DNA from: Cloeon dipterum
Taxonomy: Eukaryota; Arthropoda; Insecta; Ephemeroptera; Baetidae
Assembly (NCBI RefSeq): GCF_949628265.1
Contig: NC_088788.1
Span: 6,696,001 to 6,760,000 of the forward strand
DNA length: 64,000 nt
Reading direction: 5' to 3'
Shown: positions 23,961 to 35,430 of the stretch, piece by piece
How the letters are laid out: each line of letters begins with the position of its first letter
Position numbering within the stretch: the first letter of the stretch is position 1
Notes under the pieces: generated by a model
What the model was told of the DNA's origin: nothing
Seen by the model: the letters and a program-made list of their open reading frames with translations, nothing else
Database searches by the model: none
Program-made: the position numbers and the translations under genes

Positions 23961-24870
23961 CGCTACAACATGATGACTAACGTAGTTGGTCGATATGGTG
24001 AATGGGTACCAGTTCTTGCAAACACCATGTTGAAACTTTACTCGGCATGACAAAGCTGAAATGGACCCAATCATAACCACTTTTATTAAGCTAATAAACA
24101 CGAACGCCTTACAAGTTGAGGGAAACTGTGCCGGAGAGCAGTCTTTTAGCGCGGGTTGCATATTTCCAAGTTTTCACCAAATCAAAGACACCATTAGGCC
24201 GAGTTCATTGCGGACAAGATAACTAATGCCATAGTTTTATGATAATAAGAATCTGTCAAGTGCGTTGGTAAGTCCATAATTTGAGAATTCAAAATCATCC
24301 CTACAAGAGCTCAAATTAATTTTATACAACTTTTAAATTCTTCCTTGTGAATAAACTAATTAATAATTATCGACCAAAAGTTACATCCAAAATTGACCAA
24401 CATGACTTACAATTAGTCCCATTTCAGCAACTTGTGAGCATTGAGCGATCAATGCAAAAAAATCTGTTATTGATTGATAATGATATCTTTGATAGTTAAT
24501 AACAGGAACAGCAATTCAATTAGTGCGACATTGTTAACTGCATGCGGTGATAACGGCATTTTTTGGCACTTGACATTATATTGCTGTTGATTTTTCTGTA
24601 ATTAAAATTCTACTTAGAAAGATGAATGAATTAAAAATCAGACAACAAAATGGAATAGCACAATTCGATAAAAGATATTTTTGGTGATCAAATTTTTATT
24701 TCTAGCTAAATTAATTTCTTTAAAAAAATTCCAAAGCATTAAAAAATAATATAGAAATGCTGCGTAAAAATAGGTTCTAAATAAGAAAGCCGGACTTCAG
24801 TATATTTTACGACACGGTCAAATCTTTATTTATCATTGCGAACCTCACTCACATCTATGATTCAAACACT
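23961..24870. other. Spacer between lectin pseudogene and first lectin pair
   Basis: AT-rich, no supported exon. A minus-strand AATAAA at 24825-24830 is the likely polyadenylation signal of the adjacent lectin gene. Confidence 0.5.
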
Positions 24871-25589
24871 TTACACACAAGGATGCCACTCACAAATGAA
24901 CAACAATTCGTAAGAATGAGGAGCGGCATCCCATTGGTGGTCATATTCATGCCAAATTCTAACGTAGTCGTGAGAGTCGTCAGGCTGACCAGGTGCCCAG
25001 TTGGTGTACGAATCCACACTCAATCCAGTGGAGTCCCAATAGAAATAATTGACATCTTCTGAGTACAGTCTGGTTCCAGCCGACCAAAAAGACTCAGTTG
25101 AGAACGAGCCTTTATAAGTAGAAGAAGAAATTGTAAAAAAATAATGCAACAATGAGATAAATTACTTATTGCAGACAAGATGGCGATGTTTTCGGCAGAG
25201 GATTCAATGCTCACTAAATCCTTTCCTAAGCTCCTGCACAGATTTCTTGCTTTGAACCAAGGAAGCTGGAAATGTTGATTTTGTGTTTTGTTAAGATTAA
25301 AAAAACTAAATTGTTGTTCCTGTATGTTACACCCTGACAGAAGAAATCTCGTATTCGCCATCACCGTGGGTGAATCTCGTGGAAAAAAGCGAGGAAGCTA
25401 TACATTTTATGAGTAAAATTTATTAATTTAATAAAAATCATACACTTACAGTTATTATTCTCAGCTGCAGCCTACAATTAAAATAAAATAGTTATATTTT
25501 AAATTAACATTTGAATTTTTAACACTGACCGTAAGCTGGATCGGGCCCAAAAGGTAGAATCCCAAAATCGCGATCACGATACGCAGCAT
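24871..25589 (-). CDS. C-type lectin 1, secreted, 161 residues, five exons, QPD motif, inner disulfide lost
   Basis: Exons 25589-25530, 25471-25450, 25397-25333, 25265-25166 and 25109-24871 join in phase to 486 bases. Residues 1-20 form a signal peptide (MLRIVIAILGFYLLGPIQLT), so the protein is secreted. The single carbohydrate-recognition domain has C59 in ARNLCRSLGKDLVSIES, WDSTG at 107-111, NWAPGQPD at 119-126 and FICE with C155. QPD is the motif linked to galactose-type binding in this family. The inner disulfide pair present in the other three copies is missing: the positions hold Tyr131 and His147. The WND calcium motif is reduced to W142-D143. The tail WHPCV adds a free-looking Cys160. 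It is divergently paired with the gene at 25821 and shares exon layout and the WHPCV tail with the gene at 29253. Role is probably pathogen or sugar recognition; altered binding is inferred. Confidence 0.9.
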
Positions 25590-25820
25590 CTTGCCAAAGG
25601 ATTTCGTTTCACTGTTCAAGCCTCGCACATCTCTGGATTTTATATAGCAATCCACCAGCTCCTCAAACTGATAATAAAGGAGTTCGACGTAAGAGAAAAA
25701 AATGGTTTGTAGAAAACCAATGAGATTGGCGTGATTATTATTATCTTCGAGGCTCATGTATATAAATTTGCTCCTCGTGGCTATAAAATTTAAATTAATT
25801 TCCAAGCCTCTACTCTCAAG
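25590..25820. promoter_or_regulatory. Bidirectional promoter of lectin pair 1
   Basis: The two start codons face away from each other 231 bases apart. The minus gene has a TATA box at 25637-25646 (TATATAAAAT on its strand) and the plus gene has TATAAAA at 25782-25788. TGATAA at 25669 (GATA-type) and CCAAT at 25717 lie between. The block aatccacc...ctgataa is also found in the interval of lectin pair 2, in the same order. Confidence 0.75.
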
Positions 25821-26529
25821 ATGAATTTTCCCAGGGCATTCTTCTTCTTCTTCGCTTGTTGCTGTGTCGCTTTGATGGTAATTTTATTTCGTCTTCACAT
25901 TTTGTTTGTTTTTGGCATTGATGATATTTTAATTTGAAGGGCGCAACTACTGGTGCTGATTTACGTGGAGCAAGTAAGGGTGCTAGAATTTTAATCTTTT
26001 TTATATATAAATTCCTGTTTAGGCTTAAGGTTTACCTATGGCAACAGTACCTACGAGATTAACGAAAACCTGGTAAATTTTTATGATCTTAATTATTTAA
26101 TATTTTTGTTGTTATCTCTCTCTCAAACGCAGGCGGGATGGGTGCAGGCCAAGAATGATTGCAGATCAAGAGGTATGGGACTTGTGAGCATTGAAAGCGC
26201 CGAGGAACACTATGCGATCCTAGAATACATCAGTATGTGGCCCAAATATTTATAATTATTTCTGCTAATAAAATCTCGACACAGCTGACTATACTGGTGG
26301 GCGATTTTGGACGTCCGGCTCTGACATTGAGCAGGAAGGTGATTTCTATTGGGAAGCAACCGGCGCCTTGCTAAGTTACACCAACTGGGCAGCTGGCCAG
26401 CCAAACAACTACTTAGAAGGTCACTGCGTCGAGATAACTGACCAATATGCATACCAGTGGAATGACGTGACTTGCACCGATCCAATAATGTACATTTGTG
26501 AGAGCCAATCTTGTGTAGCTTTGCACTGA
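25821..26529 (+). CDS. C-type lectin 2, secreted, 161 residues, five exons, QPN/WND
   Basis: Exons 25821-25877, 25940-25973, 26023-26072, 26133-26232 and 26285-26529 total 486 bases. The signal peptide is residues 1-19 (MNFPRAFFFFFACCCVALM). The recognition domain has C57 (AKNDCRSRGMGLVSIES), YWEATG, NWAAGQPN at 114-121, C128 and C144 as the inner pair, the full calcium motif WND at 139-141, and YICE with C152; an extra Cys157 follows. QPN is intermediate between EPN (mannose type) and QPD (galactose type), so sugar preference is unclear. Residues TYEINENL before the domain resemble the same region in the other copies. AATAAA lies at 26599. This and the gene at 30153 form one subfamily; the minus-strand partners form the other. 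Confidence 0.92.
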
Positions 26530-29252
26530 ATTTCATTTCTGTGAAGTCACATTTTGTATGAAACATCCTATTTTAAAATTAATGTCAGTCTTGGAACCAA
26601 TAAAATATATTACAAACAAATTATAAACTTCTCTTTCTCATTTAGCACATACTCTGGTCGAAAATATAATTTTAGGAATGAATTAATTTTACCGTCACGA
26701 AATGTTCATCTCCTTTATAATAGTTTTTTTATTGAATATTTTGCAGTGTAGTGTGATTGATTGCAATTTAAGAACAAGAATAAACTAAAATACATTAATT
26801 TTGCTGCAGTTTTGTTAAAATTAAACACTTTGAAAGCAAAATTTCGGTATGTATTAAACATTAAATATTTCAAATGTTAAATGAAAAATAATTCCAAAAT
26901 TGTTAAGAAAATTTTAACTTTTTTGCTAAAATAAATAAATTACTAATATAAGTTATGCTAGTAGTTTTGTTGAATAATTTTTGCAGATTTGAAATAACTA
27001 GTCTCATATATTTACGTTTCAATTTAAGGAATGAGAGACCCTGAAAGGCTTCATTAAAGTAACACACAAAATCATTTAACCATGTTAAAAACACATATTA
27101 TTGCCCTTCCTCAAACCGTTCCCATGTAATCTCCATAACGCAAATTTTACTCGCATCGTTTGGAACAAAAAAGTGTAGTTTGGAGGATTTCATAACTCCT
27201 TTGGTCGTTATATTGTTCCAGATGTGTTTGATAGCTTTAATGAACAAAGAACAATCGAAGCTGTTAAAAAATTTGCTTTTGAAAAGTGTTTGGTTATATT
27301 TTTACACCAGTTGATCTAACTGTTTTAGATTTCAGCACGTCAAATGGAACATTTCACACCAATAACTTACTGCAGCAGGGCTCTATCTGAAAGCGCAGTG
27401 TAAGTGTGAAAAAAGTGCGGCTTCTCGTGCACTTGGAATAAGGACTTTCGATTCAGCAAATTAATTTTTAAAAAAAAATACGAAAATCATAAAATGTACT
27501 ATGAAAATTGTTACATAATTTGTCTGCTGAGGGCTGGTATAACTGTCCCTCTTCTATATACAAATCTTTAATTGCTTCTTTATTGGTTCTTCTTTGCTGC
27601 TTAATTTAATTCTCCTACGATACAAATTAAAATTTTGTAGGGTAATTCAAATCGGCTAAAATTGTGTAATTCTTGCAAGTGTTTATTCTCATTAAAAAGG
27701 AGTTGACAAGTACATATAATTGATTGTTCTCTACATCATCTATTCAAGGAATAAAGCTGTTTTCAATTTAGTCCACTTGCTTAATTGTTTCCAAGAACAA
27801 TATCAATCTTTGTGAGTACCGCAGGGTACATTTTTTTCTGATTCTCGCAATTCAAGTAACAAAGATTCAAATTTAATATCGGTCAAGTAGTTAGTACAAA
27901 AAAGAGTAATTATTGTTCTGATCATGCTCTGATCAGGTAGCATTATTAATCTCTTGCTGATACAGAGATAGCGATACAATTATTATAACATTCAATCTGC
28001 TAATTACATCGCTTTAAGTGCATTGACAATACTGTTGTGGCAAGAATCAATTACGATTAAAAAAAGATAGTTCCAGGAACAGTTTAACTCTAAGTCTGAC
28101 TGATGAGGGTCGATGATTGAAAAAAATCGCTTTTTAAAATGAAATCATAAGTACAGCTGCTTTCATTCTAAGTTTTTCTTTTTTATACTTAAGATTAAGG
28201 AATAAAGAGTGATTTCACTTCGGAGAATTAACCCTGGTCAACAAGATTGAAAATTTGTAATCTTCAAGCTCAAAGGACAAACGTAAGCTTGATCACCACC
28301 TGTTTTTCACAAAAAAAAAAAAACATCAAATAAGCGGACCGAGGATATTTTGTGAAATTTAATTTTGAAAATAGAGGTTTGTTGTGCGACACTCAATAAA
28401 TATCAAAATTACTTCCTAAAATAGACACGGATTTTACCAGTTACTAAATTTATTGCAAGAATAGAAAAATAAAGTAATAAATTCATCCATTAATGAGAGG
28501 GAAGCGAGTGACAAGATCATGTCAATTCGTTTCCTCTTTTCAGCTGGTATAATACGAGAGCATAAGACATTTTAAGATCTTTCCTGTCCAAATTTCGCAA
28601 GCTATCAATTCTGATTAAATCCGCAAATAGCTCTGGTCCCTTTTATTTCAATTCATGCAATATGAATTAATCATCAGCTATTAAATCTATATTGCTGCGC
28701 TTGTAGCTTACAACGAGGAAGAAACTTTTAATTTTAAAAACAGGTTCATCGCCACTGATTCATTAAAGCCAGAAAATTGCAACGCCATAGAAGTTAATTG
28801 ATAATTTATGTTTTTAATGACCAAAAATTATCATTTTCAAAGAATTTCGCTCGTGCTTATTTGATGCGTAAACTATCTCAGAAATAAAAACAGTAGATCT
28901 TCTTAAAAATCCAACCCAAACAATATTTTAAAAAGGCGGACGGAGAAAAATTCAGCAAAAATTTTGGAAATCATGATCAAATAATCAGCTTTCAAAATGT
29001 TTGAACAGACAGAGCCCAGAATCAAAACTCAAATGAAAAATTAATTTTTAAATAGCAATAATGACATTTGAATTTTAATAAAAACACAAAATAGCGAAAT
29101 TAATTTCAATGAAATAAATATTGCAAAACAATGTTCAAGAGGATTATATTCTATTTTCTTATTTAGCAGCTTAATTAGAAATAATACAAGTGCGTGTAAC
29201 TAGTCATGATATATATTTTATTCATGCTAACACAAATCAACACAATTGTGGC
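26530..29252. other. AT-rich spacer between the two lectin pairs
   Basis: No supported gene. A 45-codon open piece at about 27182-27320 (plus; FHNSFGRYIVPDVFDSF) looks protein-like but has a stop just upstream and no convincing splice sites. A short A-run lies at 28310-28322. A minus-strand AATAAA at 29217-29222 serves the next lectin. Confidence 0.45.
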
Positions 29253-29951
29253 TTAAACGCACGGGTGCCACTCGCAAATGAAGAGGAGTTCAAATTGGCA
29301 TGTTAAGTCATCTCTTTGGAAGTTGTGTTCATGCCAAGCTTGAATGCAGTGTCCGTTGCCATCAGGTTGGTCAGGTGCCCAGTTTTGGTAATCGCTAAAG
29401 TTCGCCCCGGTAGAGTCCCAGTAGTATGTGCCATCTTGGTAAATATCGGATCCGGATGTCCAAAATGACTCGGTGGTCAATTCACCTAAAATTCCAATAT
29501 GTAAACATTGAACACTTCAATTATCTTTACACTACTAATGGCGCTCAAGACAGCAATGTTTTCTTCAGAGGACTCAATACTAATCAAACCCTTTCCCTGG
29601 CTCCTGCACAGATTTCTTGCCTGGACCCAGTTAAGCTGAAAAGAAGATTTTGCCTTGCGAACATTTCATAAGGAAATGGGAATTATTACCCGCACTGCAG
29701 ATAAATCATAAACGCCATCCCCAATGGTAAATCTCGAAGAAAAAAGCGCGGGAGCTGCGATAAAATGTGTTTCGTGATTATTTTTTCCGGATGCAAAAAT
29801 ATTACTTACTTTTTGTTTCACCAGAAGCCTGCGTAAGACGAAAAATAATTATTATTCGAATTACCAATTGATATTTGAGTATTGTACTGACCGTTGGGTG
29901 GGCTGTGCTGAAAAGGAAAAGTCCCAAAATTGTGATCGCAATGCGCATCAT
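29253..29951 (-). CDS. C-type lectin 3, secreted, 158 residues, five exons, QPD motif
   Basis: Exons 29951-29892, 29828-29810, 29754-29690, 29635-29536 and 29485-29253 total 477 bases in phase. Residues 1-20 (MMRIAITILGLFLFSTAHPT) are the signal peptide, and the ATG pair at 29951/29948 leaves the first Met arbitrary. The domain has C58 (ARNLCRSQGKGLISIES), YWDSTG, NWAPDQPD ending at 123, inner pair C128 and C144, RDD in place of WND, and FICE with C152, then WHPCV. All canonical cysteines are present, unlike its closest relative at 24871. The weakened WND (Trp to Arg, Asn to Asp) suggests altered calcium binding. Exon lengths 60, 65 and 100 match the 24871 gene exactly. Confidence 0.92.
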
Positions 29952-30152
29952 GCTCTTGCTGGATTTCTTACAGTATGTGCAGCATGATACTCACCTACGA
30001 ATTTTATAGGAATCCATCTCCTGATTGCAACTGATAAAGAGATTGAGAGATATCAGCCTGCAGACCAATCAAATTGCACTTGTCGCTTTTATCTGGCTAA
30101 CAAGCCTATAAAATGCAACCTCTGGGCGGCATATTTTGCACAAAACACCACG
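29952..30152. promoter_or_regulatory. Bidirectional promoter of lectin pair 2
   Basis: Head-to-head start codons 201 bases apart. The minus-strand TATAAAA is at 30002-30008 and the plus-strand TATAAAA at 30107-30113. TGATAA at 30032 and CCAAT at 30065 sit in the same order and near-equal spacing as in pair 1, within a similar block starting aatccat. The conserved block is best explained by duplication of the whole two-gene unit. Confidence 0.75.
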
Positions 30153-30871
30153 ATGAACTCCAAGATGAACTCGTGCAGAGCTTTGATCTTTTTCGCTTAC
30201 TGCTGCGTAGCTGTGCTGGTAATACCAAACCTAATTAATATTCCTCAAGCTTAGATTATATTCCTATATTTTTATTCTAGAGCGTTCCTGCCACCAAGAG
30301 AGTCAGTACGTGCTTATATTTTATTTTAATTTCAATTGTTGTTAATTTAACCCTTTTCAGAGTTCTCTTACGTGAACAACACCTACGAGATTTCGGACAT
30401 TAGGGTAATTGTTTTATTAATTTAAGACGATTTAATAAATATCTAGTCAAACACAGGCTAGATGGGTAGAGGCCAAGAATGACTGTAGCTCAAGAGGATT
30501 GCGTCTGGTGAGCATTGAAAGCGCCGAGGAATACTACGCAATTCTGGATAACATCAGTATATATTATTTCAATTATTCCAACTTCTACATAAATAACGAT
30601 TTTTTTCCGTCCAGTTCCGGCGAGACCTAATGAACACATCTGGACCTCAGGCACTGATCTTGGTCAAGAGGGTGAATTTTACTGGGAAGGTACAGGCGCC
30701 TTGTTTGGAACCTTCACGAAATGGGCCGAGGGTGAGCCAAGCAATGATGCAGGTGATGAAGAGCACTGCGTTCAGCTGTGGCACACATATAACTATGAAT
30801 ATAACGATGAAAATTGTAAAAGTGCATTCTACTACATTTGCGAGGGACACCCTTGCGCAGCTGAGAAATAA
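30153..30871 (+). CDS. C-type lectin 4, secreted, 163 residues, five exons, EPS/YND
   Basis: Exons 30153-30218, 30281-30305, 30361-30404, 30457-30556 and 30615-30871 total 492 bases. Residues 1-22 (ending FFAYCCVAVL) form the signal peptide; a second in-frame ATG at residue 5 is an alternative start. The domain shows C55 (AKNDCSSRGLRLVSIES), YWEGTG, KWAEGEPS at 114-121, inner pair C130 and C146, YND at 141-143 in place of WND, YICE with C154, and GHPCAAEK. EPS departs from both EPN and QPD, so ligand preference is uncertain. The stop codon is embedded in AATAAA (30867-30872). The fourth exon is 100 bases, as in every copy. Confidence 0.92.
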
Positions 30872-33824
30872 AAGCATTTGACTTTGGAAAAATTATTCAC
30901 TGGAGTTTATTTTAAATTCTACAAATTGATACATAGAAAACTTCGTTGCATGTACGTATATTTATGCTATGCTATTTTGGAAAAAAGAAAAATTATATAG
31001 TAAACAGCGATTTATTTTGAGCACACCACTTGACATAAAAATATCTGAATGGCTCAGACCATGAGTCATTAATTTAGGCGAGTTTTTCAGATATTATGTT
31101 CTGTTATTATATGTGATATCGTTAAAGAACAGACTGAAATGTTTATCTAAAGCACGACAGATTAAATTGATTGCGACCTAATCTTATGGGTTTTAACATG
31201 TATGATCTTATCGCAAGAACGCGGACTCAAGATAAGCTAATTGCATTGAAAAATATCATCAAGCTATTACGGCATTATCTCAGTGCATATGCCTTAAGAA
31301 TTAAAATAATAATATTGCTGTTTAAGCGGATATGTATACTGACACTGACAAATCCTGAAAAATTAATCTTTTAATTTAGCATAAATTACTGAATAAAATT
31401 GGAACAAGTTAGAAATTTCCCTTGTTGCAATTTTAATCTCTGAGAAAATTGGAACAAAAGTTTGCACGCTAAAAAAAACAAATGGCAAATGTCTCCCCAT
31501 TTAAAATCTTGATTTCTTTAACAAATTTGTAAAATTTGGCTCATATGGGTTATAGGATAAAGCGAGACAAGGGGAATCGAAAACACAAAGTGAAAAAAAG
31601 GCCGTTAATATATTTATAAATTCAACGAATTCTGAATTTTAACAATTGTTAATTCTAATTTGTTTATTTAACATTCTATGGACTATAATCGGACTAGAAA
31701 AATTGTCTGGAGCTTAATTAATTTGCACATGAAATAATTATTATTAAAAATAACAAGGAATTGATTAATAGGGCACAATGGCCCAACGGTATACAAAGCT
31801 AAAAATTTAAGAGAGACACGTGGCTCTATTCTAAATTGGCCAATGGTTCTTGCCACAAAAAGCTTGATTTGCATCAAAAGTAAAGTAGCAGGTTAGTGAA
31901 TAGGCTTGAAATATTTTGCATGTTGGAAATTAATCAGACAGTTGCGATAAGGAATAATGAGTTCAATGACTTGTGCCAAAACACATATAAGAACTTTTTC
32001 TTGACACTTAAATTGTGTGATAAGAACTTCATTTAACTGGAACACTGCATAAGATTTAATTCAAAGAAATGATTGATCAGATGAATAAAAAAGATGAGAA
32101 CTGAAATATCTAGAAAAACTTTTCAGTTCACTTTGGAATCCATTGTTAAAGAGATGTAACGCAAGAGACAGCTTTAAGATTGCAATTAATGTAAGGCTGA
32201 TAGCAAAGTTTTTGCATAAAAAAAATTGAGAAAAATTACTTGCACGTGCAGTTAAAAGAAGTCAAGACATTTATGCTCTTGAACAAAATTTAACGTTACT
32301 AATTTTACAATGGCTACTGTCCCAAGCAAAAAATCAGGCATGGGAGGCAAACAAGTCGAAAATTTGTAAAATAAAATGACATAATTCGCTGTCGTAGCAT
32401 ACAACGGATGTTTCGGCCCCGCAGGCCTATCAGCAGCTTGTGGGAGTAGCCATTGCAAAATCAGTGGAATTAATGCTGATGAGAGTGATGAGGTCCGCAG
32501 GATCAAAAAAGCCGCTGTATCTTACGAGAGCGACTGATATTAATTTTATTTTACACCATTTTTGGCTTGTTTGCTTTCCCTGATTTTATGCTTGTGGAAT
32601 TAAGGTAGTCATTAAAAATAATTAAAATTAAAATCGCAAGATTTATTTCTCATTAATTTAAAATTATAACCCTGGATTTAAAATATAAATTGTGCGTCTC
32701 CGAGTCCTTCTAATCACTCCAGTTCTAAATCAACAAAATATATGGTTTGATTTAAAAGTGAACTACCAAAATAAGCATAAAACCTAGTTTGCAACGCGAT
32801 CGAGGAATCAAGCCAAAAACCTAATGAATGCATGGCATTTTAAAATAAATGTTTCCCATTAAATCTAGCTTAGAGCTTTAAATTTTAATCCGAATTATTC
32901 GTGCATGACTATAGAACTGCTGCTATCAAAACGAGAATAACCCTTCCAAGAACACTCTCCACGCTCGAGATGTAGAACTAATGCAGGACAAAAAGCGGTT
33001 CAAGTCATTGTTTCAGCGTGCGCAGGAAGTTGAAACGCAACAAGGGCGTGGGTATTTATACAATTGAGCTCTCGGGGTCAGAGAATAAATTATGTCAGCC
33101 ACTTGAGCGCCGACTCCTGCGCCGAGCTGGCGAGAAGGGGTGTATATGTGAGGAATTATTCTATATTTCGAATCGTTTCGTTGCCATGTCGCTTCGGTTC
33201 GAAAGAAAACTGCAAATCCGATGCCCCGACAGAACTATTTTCTTCAGTTTTATGTGATTTCCATTAATCTACGTTTGAATTGACAGCGGAAAGATTATAA
33301 AGACAAAACCCGTAAAAATTATGCTTTGAGAGAAAATCCGTTTTAGTCAGGTATGTGCGGTCTCGTGCTTTTTTTGCATAGCTCGTCGTTTGGAGAAGAA
33401 GGCTGCTTCTCTCCGAATTTACCTTGTCAGCGTGCGCCGCAAAGCCCTTTTCTGATCCGCTCCCTACTCCCTAGGCTCGACGCACATAACAGAATTTGTT
33501 GCTTATCGTGGCACGACAGCTCCACCCTCAGGCCACACCAGGGGTGGATTTTCTTGCTCCAACAAGACTTTCCTCAACCACCTGTTTAAAGTGAAAGAGC
33601 TCTTTTCTTCAGAGAAATAAAACTCGATCTGCATATTAAATGCGCTTTAATTTCCTCTTGAATATTATTTAAAAATTTATGTAAAGATTTAATGTGACTT
33701 TGTGATAAATGTTTTTCAGCATTTTCAATTTAATTTAATTTTTAACTTTTATAAATAATGATACATTTTATTATTGATTTGAAATTTCAAAATTTGAATG
33801 GATAAAACATAACAATGGCTTTAA
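30872..33824. other. Intergenic AT-rich region
   Basis: No supported gene or strong repeat was found. Slightly GC-richer patches at about 33000-33250 and 33350-33590 have open frames on one strand but no splice or start support. Confidence 0.45.
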
Positions 33825-34400
33825 TATATAGAATAGGCGATGGCGAGGGGGTGCGGGGTTAAGGGGCGGGGGAGGGCCGAGGATATTTCAAGCCCCCGAG
33901 GTTTTGCCCGGGGGCCCGCAGGGCCTACTCTTTTGTAAAACGCTTCCCTGTGCTTATGGGTAAAAAAATCACGACAATGGGGTGGTTTCGGCTGAAACCC
34001 GGGTGGGCGATGCAGACCGGTGCCACAAGGTGTGCAGACGTGTGCAAGAGCCAATCCGGCCCATAGGAGAATTAAAAAAAAATGAAGTTAAAGTGGGCCT
34101 TGTTGCGGCGTTTTTAAGGGGGCGGGGGTTACGGGTGTGCTGGGGAGATGAAAGGAAGCCAATAACCCGCAGAAATTTATGGCAAGTACGACGAACACCG
34201 GTTTTGGGCTGTAGCTGCAATACCAGCCGAGATATAAGAGTTTATAAGTCGAAAAACATGTATTTGGACATTAATTATTTTTTCCGGTGGGGCCGCACGC
34301 GGGCCTGGAAGGCTTGCCGGCCCGCCGCTTACTCTCATTCAAAAGAAAATGTAATATGCTACATTTTCATCTTTGGTTTCGTTCAGTGGCTCCAATAGCG
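33825..34400 (-). mobile_element. Inverted fragment of the GC-rich element found at 60.5-63.0 kb
   Basis: Read on the minus strand this matches about 62250-62800 in order: cacccgggtttca, then cgattttttta, then a G/C-rich run ending cccgccccttaac and a TA-rich flank. Further on it has a gatataa block and a cggcccgccgc/tcattc block in the same order as 62270-62390. It stands out against AT-rich flanks. Neither 212-bp terminal repeat is present, so it is a core fragment. Confidence 0.7.
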
Positions 34401-35430
34401 CCCGAGATATAAAAAAATTCGTGAAAATTTGTGCTCGATTGCTCACCGCGGCGCGCAGTGAAATTTATTCTCTCCAAGAAAAAAAGCCTGTCTATAGTAT
34501 ATATTTGATGTGTGCGATGTGCGACACGACTCGTTGTAGTTTTGATAAGGCGTGCGTTTCGCGGTTAAACTCTCACACTCACTCGCGGCGGCAGCCTAAA
34601 TTATTTGTCGATCAAAAACACCGCAGAAGCAGCAGCAATAGAGAAAAAATTGTTGAATATCACCTAATCATCTTCAATTATAATTATTTAATTCGTTATC
34701 AGCGCCTGAGATTATGAATCTATATTTCCCTACTCCTGAAAAACCAGCAATAATAAATTAAATTGTTGCGGAAATGAGCAAAAGCGAGTATCTGTCGCCA
34801 TTGCACTCGCTGACGCCGTTTTATCCACATCAAAAGCCTTCACGATCAGGATTATCCATCTTAATTTCAAGCAGTTCCCATAAACAAACTGGTAAATTTA
34901 ATGAAGTGAGGAAGAAGGACTAAAATTCATAATCTTTTGTGGAATAAACTTGATCTGCCACCACAGCGAGCGTAAAATTGTTCATATTCAAATTTAATGT
35001 TTATTTATCATTATTTGAACAAAAAACGAGTTTATCATGCATGTGGCGCGAGAATTGCGTTGGAGTTTTCCGCTTCTTAGAAAGTAATTGACGTCGAAGA
35101 ACAATTTGTGCTGCTATCTGACGCGAGTAAATTGCTTTTCGAAAATTTTCATAGAACTTTTCTTGGTGGCAGCGATAAAATAGTTGTTATCGTGAATGTG
35201 CCTCGACCTCCCCCACGATAAACTTCCTTTTCTTCTTATTTTCGCGGAAAAAGAGAATAATGACAGTATAATTGCCTGGTAAATTGGTGTCAACTGCAGG
35301 TGAAATATATTTAAAAAAAAATAACGAGTCCTCAGAGAAACGATAAAAAAATATATATATCAGTTGCTTCCTCTGCTACTTAAGCAAGTGAAAATTCGCT
35401 ACGGGCAGTGTCAGTTTCAAGACGCCTACG
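34401..35430. other. Upstream region of the protease-like gene
   Basis: No exon is supported before 35431. A TATATATAT run at 35350-35358 lies about 75 bases before the ATG and is the likely core promoter; tcagtttc at 35411 resembles an insect initiator. The rest is AT-rich. Confidence 0.45.

Noticed and set aside
27182-27320. Protein-like 45-codon piece between the lectin pairs
   Set aside because: Stop immediately upstream, no clear splice sites, no similarity I can name.
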